A stretch of DNA of 64,000 bases from an uncultured Dysgonomonas sp. (lineage in GTDB: Bacteria; Bacteroidota; Bacteroidia; Bacteroidales; Dysgonomonadaceae), in contig USOX01000010.1 of NCBI GenBank assembly GCA_900556485.1, positions 1 to 64,000 of the forward strand, in the 5' to 3' direction. The translations under genes were made by a program, and so were the position numbers. Below are positions 9,090 to 17,936 of the stretch, in pieces. The notes under the pieces were generated by a model. It saw nothing but the letters and a program-made list of their open reading frames with translations, was not told where the DNA came from and did no database searches. Within the stretch, counting starts at the first letter, position 1; the number at the start of each line of letters is the position of its first letter.

Positions 9090-10394
9090 TTATAGCCTTT
9101 CCTCTTCATACATCTCATTAAATTTAGGGCGGATATATAAACGCAATGATACATCATAGTTTAAATAACTCCATACCCAGTCTATGAAAACGGAGACTTT
9201 ATTTCTCATCCCTACAATAGATAATATATGTACCCATAGCCACAGCCACCATGCAAACCATCCTCCAAACCTGAATTTACCGAGATCGGCTACAGCAGCG
9301 TTTCGTCCGATTGTAGCAAGCGAACCTTTATCTATATAAGCGAATTTCTCCCATTTGTTGCCATCTATTTTATTATTGAGGTTTTTAGCCAATCGTTTTG
9401 CCATCTGTATAGCTACCTGAGCTACTTGAGGATGGCCTTTAGGACTGCTATCCGATATCAACAGTGCTGTGTCTCCAATTCCAAAAATATCTTCATAGCC
9501 ATTGACTTGATTATATTCATTGACGACTAAACGCCCTCTGTTATATGCTGATTTGGATAATCCTTTTAGACTATTAGGTTTCACCCCTGCAACCCAAAAG
9601 ACATTTCGGGAGCGCAACCTTGATCCATCGTTTAATTCAACATATAGCTTGTCAAAAGACTTTACAGAAATATCCTGATGGATTATAACTCCACGTTTTT
9701 TCAATGTATCTGCTGCTACTGTTGATGCATTCTCCGACATCGAAAATAGTAAACGGGGAGATGCATCTACTAAATGAATCTCCATTTTTGAGAAGTCTGT
9801 CTCTGGATAATCTTTAGGTAATATCGACTTTTTCATATCTGCCAAAGCTCCGGCTAACTCAACTCCTGTTGCACCTCCACCTACTATAACAAAGGATAGT
9901 ATCTCTTTTAATTCATCTTCATCCTTAGCATTTAATGCTTCTTCAAAACTTAATAGGATTCTGTTGCGAAGAAGTAAGGATTCTGATACAGTCTTCAGAG
10001 CAAAAGTACTCTCCTTAAGGCTTTCATTACCGAAGTAGTTAGTATCACAACCTGTAGATATTGCCAGATAGTCATAAGATATATCCCCGATATTAGTCTT
10101 TACTATTTTGTTCTCTGGTTCTACTGATTGGGCCTCACACATACGGAAGTGAAAGTTTTTGTTCTTCTGAAAGTTCTTCCGGTGAGGATAAGATATGGAA
10201 CTTGGTTCCAACCCTCCGGTAGCAACCTGATAAAATAAGGGCTGAAATTGATAATAGTTATTCTTATCAATCAATACTACTTGATAGTGCTTCTTATTTA
10301 TCTTCTTTGCCAACTCCAGACCTGCAAATCCACCTCCTATGATAACCACTCGCTTCAATGTACCCGGATCGGGTATGTTTGCTATATTACTCAT
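9090..10394 (-). CDS. ndh: Type II NADH:quinone dehydrogenase (NDH-2)
   Basis: 434 residues. An N-terminal FAD-binding Rossmann motif (VVIIGGGFAGLELA, about 18-31) and a second NAD-binding motif (VIVGGGATGVELAGA, about 168-182) place it in the pyridine nucleotide-disulfide oxidoreductase family. The C-terminal part holds a tryptophan-rich amphipathic/membrane segment (FAWWLWLWVHIL, about 378-389), the membrane anchor of NDH-2. It oxidises NADH and reduces quinone without pumping protons. It is the last gene of a minus-strand run from pdxJ, but a hairpin upstream suggests partly independent expression. Confidence 0.85.
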   Translation of the reverse strand: MSNIANIPDPGTLKRVVIIGGGFAGLELAKKINKKHYQVVLIDKNNYYQFQPLFYQVATGGLEPSSISYPHRKNFQKNKNFHFRMCEAQSVEPENKIVKTNIGDISYDYLAISTGCDTNYFGNESLKESTFALKTVSESLLLRNRILLSFEEALNAKDEDELKEILSFVIVGGGATGVELAGALADMKKSILPKDYPETDFSKMEIHLVDASPRLLFSMSENASTVAADTLKKRGVIIHQDISVKSFDKLYVELNDGSRLRSRNVFWVAGVKPNSLKGLSKSAYNRGRLVVNEYNQVNGYEDIFGIGDTALLISDSSPKGHPQVAQVAIQMAKRLAKNLNNKIDGNKWEKFAYIDKGSLATIGRNAAVADLGKFRFGGWFAWWLWLWVHILSIVGMRNKVSVFIDWVWSYLNYDVSLRLYIRPKFNEMYEEERL

Positions 10395-10430
10395 ATATAC
10401 AGTAGTTTATAATTTAGAATAAAAGTAAAA

Positions 10431-10479
10431 CCACTTTACATTCGGAAGGCAATAAATGCGTCCCTTGTGTGTAAAGTGG
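10431..10479 (-). terminator. Stem-loop between dedA and ndh
   Basis: CCACTTTACA (10431-10440) pairs with TGTAAAGTGG (10470-10479). A short inner AAGG/CCTT helix is also possible. On the minus strand a T-rich stretch follows, so it may terminate or attenuate transcription coming from dedA. Confidence 0.5.
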
Positions 10480-10512
10480 CTATAGAATTAAGTTATATTA
10501 ACTATATATCTT

Positions 10513-11181
10513 TTATGCTGCTTTTTTAGAAGCCAGCTTTGCTTTAAGGAATTCATAAACCCCTGGCATAATAGATATTATTATTATTAAAACAACTACT
10601 AGTTTCAGATTGTTTTGTATGATTTCCAACCCTCCTACAAAGTAACCTAACATACAGAAAATAGCAATCCATGCTATACCTCCGATAACATTGAAAGACG
10701 CAAATTTCTTGTAGCTCATTTTGCCCATACCTGCAACAAATGGAGCAAATGTACGTACAATAGGAACAAAGCGAGCTAAGATGATTGTTTTTCCGCCATG
10801 CTTTTCGTAAAACTGGTTGGTCTTCTCTAAGTAGCTTTGTTTAAATATCTTAGAATCGGGATTGCTAAATAGCTTTTCTCCAAAGAACCTACCTATAGTA
10901 TAGTTAACAGCATCTCCTAATATTGCGGCAACGATAAGAATAAGTATCAGTACCAGAATATTCAGATCATTAGTCTCTCGGTGTGCGATTGTTCCGGCTA
11001 GGAATAGAAGAGAATCTCCCGGTAAAAAAGGAGTAACAACCAAACCTGTTTCGCAGAAGATAATTAAGAATAAAATAGCATACACCCATGTTCCATAATC
11101 TGTAACTAAAGCATCAAGGGTGGTCTCAGTTTCAGTTAGAAGGTTGATCAGGAACGTCCAAACCTCATGTAAAAATTCCAT
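10513..11181 (-). CDS. DedA family membrane protein
   Basis: 222 residues with about five hydrophobic segments. It carries DedA/SNARE-associated motifs: [13 protein letters not shown] at about 51-63, [17 protein letters not shown] at about 93-109, and the arginine-containing [16 protein letters not shown] at about 142-157. DedA proteins are inner-membrane transporters, several of which recycle undecaprenyl-phosphate or other lipids and support proton homeostasis. It lies in a minus-strand run between the DJ-1 gene (78 bases upstream) and ndh. The substrate is not determined. Confidence 0.9.
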   Translation of the reverse strand: MEFLHEVWTFLINLLTETETTLDALVTDYGTWVYAILFLIIFCETGLVVTPFLPGDSLLFLAGTIAHRETNDLNILVLILILIVAAILGDAVNYTIGRFFGEKLFSNPDSKIFKQSYLEKTNQFYEKHGGKTIILARFVPIVRTFAPFVAGMGKMSYKKFASFNVIGGIAWIAIFCMLGYFVGGLEIIQNNLKLVVVLIIIISIMPGVYEFLKAKLASKKAA

Positions 11182-11259
11182 TTTTTAAGTTATGTGTTAT
11201 TATTTAGTAATATTAGAAATGATGAGAAATTACTTCTCATCATTCCTTGCAATTGTTTC

Positions 11260-11802
11260 TTATTTAACGAGCAATCCCCCTGCAACAGCATCTCGCTTTT
11301 CCTTTCCTGCAAGTTGCTCTACTAGGCAAAGTGCAAAGTCTATTGTCAGACCGGGGCCACGTCCTGTTGTAATATTTCCGTCTACAACTATAGCTTTGTC
11401 TGTCTGTAGATTAGCTCCTGTCAGATATTGTTCAAATCCTGGGTAACATGTTGCATTTTTTCCATTAAGTAATCCTAAACCACCCAATACCATAGGAGAG
11501 GCGCAGATAGCAGCAACTTTTTCTCCTTTATTTGCAAAGGCAAGCAATTCTTTTTTCATTGCTTCATGTTCATTAAACTTAGGAGTACCTCCGGGTAATA
11601 CAAGCATTTCTGCTGTGGAGAAATCTACCTGATCGAACATAAGATCTGCTGTCACTAGAACTTGATGACTACTCATAACTTGTTTACTGTCAGTAAGCGA
11701 TACTGATTTTACATTCAACTCTGCACGGCGTAAAACATCAATAGTTCCAAGCGCTTCAATTTCTTCAAATCCGGTAGTCAGAAATACGAATATTGTTTTC
11801 AT
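11260..11802 (-). CDS. DJ-1/PfpI family protein
   Basis: 180 residues, full length for the YajL/DJ-1 branch. The reactive cysteine is Cys100 in AAICASPMVLG, the elbow typical of the family; Glu13/14 in GFEEIEA is the conserved acidic partner, and LPGGTP at about 69-74 is also typical. Members have been described as chaperones, glyoxalases or deglycases, so the exact activity is uncertain. It is cytosolic and lies 54 bases after tonB in the same direction. Confidence 0.88.
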   Translation of the reverse strand: MKTIFVFLTTGFEEIEALGTIDVLRRAELNVKSVSLTDSKQVMSSHQVLVTADLMFDQVDFSTAEMLVLPGGTPKFNEHEAMKKELLAFANKGEKVAAICASPMVLGGLGLLNGKNATCYPGFEQYLTGANLQTDKAIVVDGNITTGRGPGLTIDFALCLVEQLAGKEKRDAVAGGLLVK

Positions 11803-11856
11803 AAGGGTACAGTTTTAAATATTTATAAACAAGTTATTTATTCTAGTTATTGCTTA

Positions 11857-12720
11857 TTAGTTCAGGTTGAACTTATATGTTATCTTTCCTTTTTGATTAA
11901 TAACAGACGAAACTGCATTAAATTTGGTCCTTTTTGCAGCTTTTAATGCTTCGTTTCTTAAAGAAGCACTTTCTGTATTTGTTCCTTTACCAATTGTTGC
12001 TTCTACTACATTCCCCTTAGGGTCTACCAAGATATCGACAACAACAGTACCATAATCATTTACATCATATGTAGGTTTTATTAGACCTCCACTACCAAGG
12101 CTTCGGCCTCCTAGGTCGAACGAACCCCAACCTCCAACACCGGATGTCTTACCATAACTGGCATTGCCGGTAGGTACACCTTGCGTTCCTGTACCTTCTG
12201 TATTTCCGCGGCTTCCACTTCCGCTACCATTTCCAAACAGACCTGCCATTTGATTGTTTATTTGCCCTTTTTTTGCAGCTTCTTGTTGAGCAATGCGGTC
12301 AGCTTCCGCTTTCTTACGTTGTTCGTCGGCCTCTTGTTGTTTTTTTATATCAGCTTCTTTCTTTGCTTCTTTAATAGCTACAGTTTCTTCAAAGTCTTGA
12401 GTGACTGGAGCTGTTTTTGTATTAGTAACAGTAGGCTTTACAGCCTTACTTGTATTTTCTACCATTGGGATAGGATCAGGTACCACATTCGGAGAGGTTG
12501 CTTCGGATGCACCTTTATTTCCATTTCCTCTGCCAAAAGGCTCATCATTACCAAAAGCATCAGCTACATTACCAAACATAACAGGTACCCCCTCCAATTC
12601 TTCCGCGTGGCGAATGGTCGGAGATGGTTTCAGATAGTAGAACAATAGAAGCAGGATAATCAATAAATGGAATCCTACGGTTCCTGCTATACTTATCATT
12701 CTGTCTTTTTGATCCTCCAT
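11857..12720 (-). CDS. tonB: TonB-family energy transducer
   Basis: 287 residues. A single N-terminal membrane anchor (about 9-28, GTVGFHLLIILLLLFYYL) is followed by a low-complexity periplasmic spacer with an E/K/A/Q-rich stretch (about 105-150) and a Gly/Ser/Asn-rich stretch (about 155-205). The TonB C-terminal domain is at about 212-287 (TVVVDILVDPKGNVVEA). It would carry proton-motive energy to outer-membrane receptors such as that at 5023. It follows pdxJ by 16 bases. No ExbB or ExbD gene lies in this run, so the motor subunits must be elsewhere. Confidence 0.85.
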   Translation of the reverse strand: MEDQKDRMISIAGTVGFHLLIILLLLFYYLKPSPTIRHAEELEGVPVMFGNVADAFGNDEPFGRGNGNKGASEATSPNVVPDPIPMVENTSKAVKPTVTNTKTAPVTQDFEETVAIKEAKKEADIKKQQEADEQRKKAEADRIAQQEAAKKGQINNQMAGLFGNGSGSGSRGNTEGTGTQGVPTGNASYGKTSGVGGWGSFDLGGRSLGSGGLIKPTYDVNDYGTVVVDILVDPKGNVVEATIGKGTNTESASLRNEALKAAKRTKFNAVSSVINQKGKITYKFNLN

Positions 12721-12736
12721 ATCTTATCTGTTTTGT

Positions 12737-13450
12737 TTATTTAAGGCAGTCTTTATAAGCCTTTATTGTATTTTCTAATCCTAAGTATAAAGCATCACTT
12801 ATAAGAGCATGCCCTATCGATACTTCATCTAACCATGGGATATTTGTATATAGATAATTCAAATTTTCTAAACTAAGGTCGTGTCCGGCATTTACTCCCA
12901 AACCTAATTTTTTTGCTAGTTTTGCGGCTTCAATAAAAGGTGCAATAGCAGCCTCTTTATTCAGAGGATAGTCACTGGCATATGGTTCAGTATAAAGTTC
13001 TATTCTATCAGTTCCTGTTTTTGCCGCGTATTCTATTATTTTAGGATCAGTACCGGTGAATATAGAAGTGCGAACACCAACCTCCCTGAATTCGTCTACC
13101 AAATCAGATAAGAATTGTTGGTTTTCAACAGTATCCCATCCTGCATTTGATGTTATGGCATCTGGTTTGTCCGGAACTAATGTTACTTGGGTTGGGCGAA
13201 TTGTAGTAACTAAATCTATAAACTTTCGTGACGGATATCCCTCAATATTAAATTCAGTCCTGACTTTAGCCTTTAGGTCGTAGACATCCTGAAACTTGAT
13301 ATGCCTTTCATCGGGACGGGGGTGTACAGTAATTCCTTCTGCACCGAATTTTTCACAATCGAGGGCTACTTTTACTACATCAGGAACATTACCTCCACGG
13401 GCATTCCTAATAGTAGCCACTTTATTTATATTTACGCTTAGCTTGGTCAT
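12737..13450 (-). CDS. pdxJ: Pyridoxine 5'-phosphate synthase
   Basis: 237 residues, normal PdxJ length. The protein starts [20 protein letters not shown] and contains the substrate-binding patterns HPRPDERHI (about 41-49) and GHDLSLENL (about 189-197). PdxJ condenses 3-amino-2-oxopropyl phosphate with deoxyxylulose 5-phosphate in vitamin B6 synthesis, in the cytosol as a TIM-barrel octamer. It is the first gene of the minus-strand run and is divergent from nadK across 205 bases. Confidence 0.93.
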   Translation of the reverse strand: MTKLSVNINKVATIRNARGGNVPDVVKVALDCEKFGAEGITVHPRPDERHIKFQDVYDLKAKVRTEFNIEGYPSRKFIDLVTTIRPTQVTLVPDKPDAITSNAGWDTVENQQFLSDLVDEFREVGVRTSIFTGTDPKIIEYAAKTGTDRIELYTEPYASDYPLNKEAAIAPFIEAAKLAKKLGLGVNAGHDLSLENLNYLYTNIPWLDEVSIGHALISDALYLGLENTIKAYKDCLK

Positions 13451-13655
13451 AAGTATTTAGTTAAACTATCGTCTTCGCATCAATTACCAAAAAACAGTAT
13501 AATTTAGTCAAACTTTTTTAGCACCTTTGTGAAACAATATATCTTACAAATGTAATACGAATTGATGAGATTGAACACATTAGTTCGGATTTATTAACAG
13601 CTTTGGCAGATTAATTGTTTTATATATATGCCATCACACTTATAGATAAAGTAAA

Positions 13656-14525
13656 ATGAAAATCGCAATATTTGGAAGTAAACATCAAAAGAGAGAGCAA
13701 GTAGAGAAACTGTTTGAAATACTGTTGGATAATAATACAGAGATTTATCTGCAGGAGAAGTTCTACAACTACCTGAAAGATGTTATGCATCTGGAATATA
13801 ATATTGCAGGTATTATCCGTGACGATAATTTTGATGTCGATCTGGTGGTCAGTATTGGTGGTGATGGCACTTTCCTGCGTACAACCTCTATAATAGGCAA
13901 AAAAGATATACCAATCTTAGGTATTAATGCTGGTAGACTGGGTTTCCTTGCCGATGTTGGCGAAAAAGATCTGGATGCGACCTTTACGGATATCTTTTCG
14001 GGCAATTACCGGATAGAACACCGTAGCCAATTACAACTGTCTACCGAACATAAAGATTATCACGGGTTCAATTACGCCCTGAATGAGATTGCCATCCTAA
14101 AACAAGATACAGCCTCAATGATAACAGTCCATGCCTATATTAATGATGAATACCTCACTTCTTATGAGGCCGATGGATTGATTATTGCAACACCTACAGG
14201 CTCTACAGCTTACTCTTTGAGTGTAGGAGGACCGGTTATGACTCCTACCGCATCTAACTTTGTTATATCGGCTGTTGCACCTCATAGTTTGAGTAACAGG
14301 CCATTAGTGGTAACCGATGATAGTGAAATAACACTGGATATAGAAAGTCGCAGTAAAAGCTTCCTTATATCTTTAGACGGCAGGTCTAATGTATTTTCTA
14401 CAGGCACTAAGCTCACTATTCGAAAAGCAGATTTCAAATTGAAGGTAATAAAACGAAAAGAGAACACATTTTATAAAACCTTGAGAAACAAACTTATGTG
14501 GGGTGTTGATCCACGCCAGAGCTAA
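13656..14525 (+). CDS. nadK: NAD kinase
   Basis: 289 residues. The family signature GGDGTFLRT occurs at about 67-75, followed by GINAGRLGFLAD, NEIAIL (about 144-149), and the GLIIATPTGSTAYSLS loop at about 176-191. The enzyme phosphorylates NAD to NADP in the cytosol. Its stop codon is only 3 bases from the convergent patatin gene, with no room for a terminator between them. Confidence 0.93.
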   Translation: MKIAIFGSKHQKREQVEKLFEILLDNNTEIYLQEKFYNYLKDVMHLEYNIAGIIRDDNFDVDLVVSIGGDGTFLRTTSIIGKKDIPILGINAGRLGFLADVGEKDLDATFTDIFSGNYRIEHRSQLQLSTEHKDYHGFNYALNEIAILKQDTASMITVHAYINDEYLTSYEADGLIIATPTGSTAYSLSVGGPVMTPTASNFVISAVAPHSLSNRPLVVTDDSEITLDIESRSKSFLISLDGRSNVFSTGTKLTIRKADFKLKVIKRKENTFYKTLRNKLMWGVDPRQS

Positions 14526-14528
14526 GCA

Positions 14529-15371
14529 TCAGATATTTAGTGTATTAATTGCTTTTCCGCATTCATAGCCTTCCTCATACAGATCAGTTAGTTTATTAAT
14601 ATCTTTCTCTATCCGGTCTACAGTGATTGGCTTTAAGGGGCGTATAACAAAAACTTCCCCTTTTTCTTCCAGTTGATCAACCAAGTCTAACTGATTATTA
14701 TATAGACTGTTCCTATTACCCAGAGCTTTGCGCATAGCAGGATACTTTTTATACACAAAAGAAGGTATCTTAATATCCTTGCTTTCTTTTCTATAACCTT
14801 TGTTGCGGGTAAGTATCACCACATTTTTTTTATATCCTTGACTAATAGCCCTATTCACAGGTATTGAGTCACAGATACCTCCATCGAGCATAGGTATCTC
14901 ATCCACAAATGCTATCGGACACATTATAGGCAGGCTGCTGGATGCTTTTACTATATCAATAACTCTCTCTTTATTCTCTTTCTCTTCGTAATATTCAGGT
15001 TCGCCTGTCAAGCAATTAGATGTAACCATCTCAAAACGGTAAGGAGAAGCAAAGTAACTGTTATAATCATATGGAATGATATTCTCAGGAAACTCATGGA
15101 AAAGCAAATCAAAATCCATAATATTTCTTTTCTTTATGAAATGCTTAAGCCCTATATACTTATACTTTGCAAGCAAATCTATATTACTGTATTTTGCCCT
15201 GCCTCTTTGCCCCGACATATATGAAAGACCATTACAAGCACCAGCGGAAACGCCTATACTATAAGGAAAAGTTATACCATTATCCATAAAATAGTCCAGA
15301 ACTCCACAAGTGAAAACGCCTCGCATGCCTCCACCTTCAAGTACTAACCCTATATTTGTTGTATCAATCAT
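14529..15371 (-). CDS. Patatin-like phospholipase
   Basis: 280 residues. The oxyanion-hole motif GLVLEGGGMRGVF is at about 8-20, the nucleophile elbow GVSAGA (Ser about 43) follows, and the catalytic aspartate is in DGGICDSIPV (about 167-176). This is the Ser-Asp dyad of bacterial patatin/RssA-type acyl hydrolases. There is no signal peptide, so it is probably cytosolic or membrane associated. The natural lipid substrate is unknown. Confidence 0.88.
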   Translation of the reverse strand: MIDTTNIGLVLEGGGMRGVFTCGVLDYFMDNGITFPYSIGVSAGACNGLSYMSGQRGRAKYSNIDLLAKYKYIGLKHFIKKRNIMDFDLLFHEFPENIIPYDYNSYFASPYRFEMVTSNCLTGEPEYYEEKENKERVIDIVKASSSLPIMCPIAFVDEIPMLDGGICDSIPVNRAISQGYKKNVVILTRNKGYRKESKDIKIPSFVYKKYPAMRKALGNRNSLYNNQLDLVDQLEEKGEVFVIRPLKPITVDRIEKDINKLTDLYEEGYECGKAINTLNI

Positions 15372-15716
15372 ATTTTTTAGCTTTTAGCCATTAGCTTACA
15401 GCTATTAGCAAATTTGTATTTAATAAAAAGTGACAAAAGTGACAGTTATTGTATACTTTTTTTGTGTTACTTTTTTGTTCTTAGTTCTCATCAGACTATA
15501 GTTTGAAAAATGAGAAAGTGACAAAGGTAACAAAAGTTACACATTTTGTATATTTCTTTTTTATAAGTCAGAACTATCTTCTCCACTACATAGATAAACT
15601 TTTTATAAAAAAAGACTGTGAAAAAACAGCCTTCAATTATAATAATCTTATTCAATATTGTGTCTATAGTGCTGCATAATCCCATATATAGTATTGATGT
15701 CAATTTAAGCTTGTGG
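15372..15716. other. Gene-free AT-rich stretch with short repeats
   Basis: No supportable gene. It holds overlapping copies of TAGC(T)/GCTA near 15378-15408, two close copies of the GTGACAAAAGTGACA type (15430-15445 and 15520-15540), and long T tracts. An ORF of 116 codons on the minus strand spans part of it but has no family resemblance and changes composition halfway. Confidence 0.5.
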
Positions 15717-15900
15717 TGCGTCAGCCTCCTGTGCATAGAGTTTCGCAGGCGGTAAAGTCGGCGTAGAATCAAACGGGGCAATAGCCCGTAGGTTTGATTC
15801 AGCCGGCAAGCCGTTTGACAGGTCGCCGAGGAACTCAGCACTAGCCTTTTGCCTTCTTTTGGGCAATGCCAAAAGAAGGCAAAAGCCCGGGAGGACGCGG
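15717..15900. repeat. GC-rich, multi-hairpin intergenic block (REP- or MITE-like)
   Basis: This block is visibly richer in G+C than everything around it. It holds GAATCAAAC (15766-15774) pairing with GTTTGATTC (about 15791-15799) around an inner GGG/CCC helix, then a small CGGC/GCCG hairpin, then a perfect 17-bp hairpin (15846-15885). On the minus strand one frame reads like protein for about 45 codons (LRAIAPFDSTPTLPP), which suggests either a relic or a repeat that happens to be open. It is most likely a dispersed structured repeat; copy number cannot be tested here. Confidence 0.55.
15846..15885. repeat. Perfect 17-bp inverted repeat
   Basis: CTTTTGCCTTCTTTTGG (15846-15862) and CCAAAAGAAGGCAAAAG (15869-15885) are exact reverse complements separated by six bases. 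There is no T tract, so it is not a standard terminator. Confidence 0.85.
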
Positions 15901-15982
15901 CAGTAATTAGCTGAAACTATAATATTATAGATAAGCTTGTTGTTATGTATAAATTGAAAAAAATATTCTTTATTACTATATT

Positions 15983-16414
15983 TTACAAATCTATACCCTC
16001 ATGCTTCGAAATCAACTGACGCCAAATATCAGGTATTGACATAGAGGCTTGAGTATCGGCATTGTAAGCAACAAACACAGTTTGGCAACGACATTTAACT
16101 TCGTTATTCTTTGTGTTCCTTAACTGTTGCAGGAATACACCACTTTTTTCGCCTAATTTAATAACCTTTGTATCTACAGCTATAGGTTCGCGATAATATA
16201 TTGGAGAATAAAAATCTGTTTCAATACGTGCTACAACAATCAATCCTTCTATCCAACTTACACCCGATCCTCTTATTTGCTCAAAATAAGTTGTTTTTCC
16301 TAAGTCAAAGAAACTGAAATATATATTATTATTGATATGTCCAAGAGCATCTATATCGTTGAATCTGATTTGTATAGGAAGTGTTGTTTTAAATGTTTCT
16401 GGTTTTATTTCCAT
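15983..16414 (-). CDS. Acyl-CoA thioesterase (4HBT hot-dog fold)
   Basis: 143 residues. The motif RFNDIDALGHINNNIYF (about 17-33) contains the catalytic-type Asp and the following GH of YbgC/FadM-like 4-hydroxybenzoyl-CoA thioesterases. The single hot-dog domain fills the whole protein. It probably hydrolyses acyl-CoA in the cytosol; the physiological chain length is unknown. It follows the DUF721 gene by 9 bases, so it is probably part of the recF transcript. Confidence 0.88.
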   Translation of the reverse strand: MEIKPETFKTTLPIQIRFNDIDALGHINNNIYFSFFDLGKTTYFEQIRGSGVSWIEGLIVVARIETDFYSPIYYREPIAVDTKVIKLGEKSGVFLQQLRNTKNNEVKCRCQTVFVAYNADTQASMSIPDIWRQLISKHEGIDL

Positions 16415-16423
16415 AAAAATGTT

Positions 16424-16717
16424 TTATCTGAATATTATTTCGTTTATAATTTGCATTCCTGCATGTTCGTTCAGTTTATTTATAAGCCTGTCTTTTGCTA
16501 TCAGAAGCTCAGATCTGAGTACCGATGAGCTAAGGTGCACATATAATATGTCTCTTCTGAGATAGATATTAGTCGTATATGATGAGATCATAGGGCCAAG
16601 AAGTTCAGACCAACCGGTGACAATACGGCTTTCGGCAACCTTCTTCTTAAAGAATGGATTCTCTTCAAAGAATTGCTTCAATACTTCACCCAGACTTTCA
16701 GTATTCCGTTTTCTCAT
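16424..16717 (-). CDS. DUF721 (DciA-like) protein
   Basis: 97 residues matching DUF721: SLGEVLKQFFEENP at the start, then WSELLGPMISSYT and the beta-rich LYVHLSSSVLRSELL. DUF721 proteins related to DciA load the replicative helicase DnaB in many bacteria, and the gene usually sits beside recF as here. Its start overlaps the recF stop by four bases (ATGA), indicating translational coupling. The DciA role is by family and context; no direct proof in the sequence. Confidence 0.85.
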   Translation of the reverse strand: MRKRNTESLGEVLKQFFEENPFFKKKVAESRIVTGWSELLGPMISSYTTNIYLRRDILYVHLSSSVLRSELLIAKDRLINKLNEHAGMQIINEIIFR

Positions 16718-17820
16718 GAAGCAATATTTTTTTGTATTACTTCACCTTTTACTACTTCATACAGGTGATAGTCACTGTTACTGTGAGTAAGAATTTCGTC
16801 CAGATGTTCCCTGTTTGTATCTGTTACAAATATTTGCCCAAAGTTTTTATCAAGCACAAGTTTCATTATCTGTTCTACTCTGGATGAATCTAATTTATCA
16901 AATATATCATCTAGGAGCAGGATTGGAGTTGTAGATGTTGCCTGCCTTAGAAAATCGAATTGAGATAGTTTTAGAGCAACTACATATGTCTTGTTCTGTC
17001 CTTGCGAGCCAACTCTTTTGATAGAGTAGTTATCCATCTGCATATCAAGGTCATCTTTGTGTATGCCTGTAGTCGTATAACCTAATATCTTATCTCTTTC
17101 ACGCCTTTGCTTTAATAGTCCTGCAAAATCAGAATTATCGAAATGAGATTCATATTTCAATTCTACCTTTTCGTTCGAAGAACAAATAAAGTCATAAAAT
17201 CTCTGAAATGTAGGTATGAACTTATCTATAAAAGCTTTACGCTTTTTATAAATTATTGTTCCCTCTTCAGTAAGCTGTTCATCCCAAAGATCAAGTAAGG
17301 TCTCGTCTATTATTCCTTCTATTTTAAGCAAAGCATTACGTTGCTGTAGGGCTTTATTGTATCGTATAAGCGAATGCAGATAATCTTTGTCAAATTGAGA
17401 AAGGAATAAATCCATAAACTTCCGGCGTTCTTCACTTCCGCCATTTATCAGCTCTGTATCAGAAGGCGAAACCATCACAAGCGGTAGCGAGCCTATATGA
17501 TCAGACAAGCGTTCATATTCTTTCTTATTTTTTTTGAATTGCTTTTTTTGTCTTCTTCGCAGGCTGCAAAAGAATTCTTCTTGTTTATTACTTATGTTGT
17601 ACCAGCCTTGTATTACAGCAAATTCAGCATCATGACCTATGTTTTGTGAGTCAACAGGGTTATTATGACTTTTACAAAACGATAGGTAATAAATAGCATC
17701 TAACAGGTTTGTTTTGCCCATACCATTACTGCCTAAGAAACAATTTATCTTAGGAGATAGAGTAAGATCTGCTTGCTCTATATTTTTGTAATTAAGAATG
17801 GATAGGCGTTCTAATATCAT
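16714..17820 (-). CDS. recF: DNA replication/repair protein RecF
   Basis: 368 residues from the ATG at 17820, giving MILERLSILNYKN. The further upstream start at 17844 is rejected because it lies on the probable -7 promoter element at 17842-17849. The Walker A motif GSNGMGKTN (about 30-38), the ABC-type signature region around SQGQNKTYVVALKL, and Walker B LLLDDIFDKLD (about 310-320) identify this SMC-like ATPase, which loads RecA at gaps with RecO and RecR. It is first in a recF-DUF721-thioesterase operon. Confidence 0.92.
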   Translation of the reverse strand: MILERLSILNYKNIEQADLTLSPKINCFLGSNGMGKTNLLDAIYYLSFCKSHNNPVDSQNIGHDAEFAVIQGWYNISNKQEEFFCSLRRRQKKQFKKNKKEYERLSDHIGSLPLVMVSPSDTELINGGSEERRKFMDLFLSQFDKDYLHSLIRYNKALQQRNALLKIEGIIDETLLDLWDEQLTEEGTIIYKKRKAFIDKFIPTFQRFYDFICSSNEKVELKYESHFDNSDFAGLLKQRRERDKILGYTTTGIHKDDLDMQMDNYSIKRVGSQGQNKTYVVALKLSQFDFLRQATSTTPILLLDDIFDKLDSSRVEQIMKLVLDKNFGQIFVTDTNREHLDEILTHSNSDYHLYEVVKGEVIQKNIAS

Positions 17821-17841
17821 CACATAAAAATTGTTGAAGTA

Positions 17842-17849
17842 CAAAAGTA
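17842..17849 (-). promoter_or_regulatory. -7 element for recF
   Basis: The minus-strand sequence TACTTTTG matches TAnnTTTG and predicts a transcript start about 18 bases before the recF ATG at 17820, which decides the start codon. Confidence 0.55.
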
Positions 17850-17872
17850 CAACTTTTATATTTGATATGTTT

Positions 17873-17916
17873 AGAGCCTCCTTAAATTTTAGACTAGTAA
17901 AATTTAAGGAGGCTCT
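17873..17916. terminator. Long inverted repeat downstream of the DUF4468 gene
   Basis: AGAGCCTCCTTAAATTTTA (17873-17891) and its exact complement (17898-17916) form a 19-bp stem with a six-base loop. It lies just after the minus-strand DUF4468 gene and before recF, so it probably terminates that transcript. Confidence 0.75.
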
Positions 17917-17936
17917 CTATGTTTTTATAAAGACTT

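Noticed and set aside
15491..15841. A 116-residue minus-strand gene
   Set aside because: No recognisable family, composition shifts halfway, and the GC-rich half is explained by nested hairpins.
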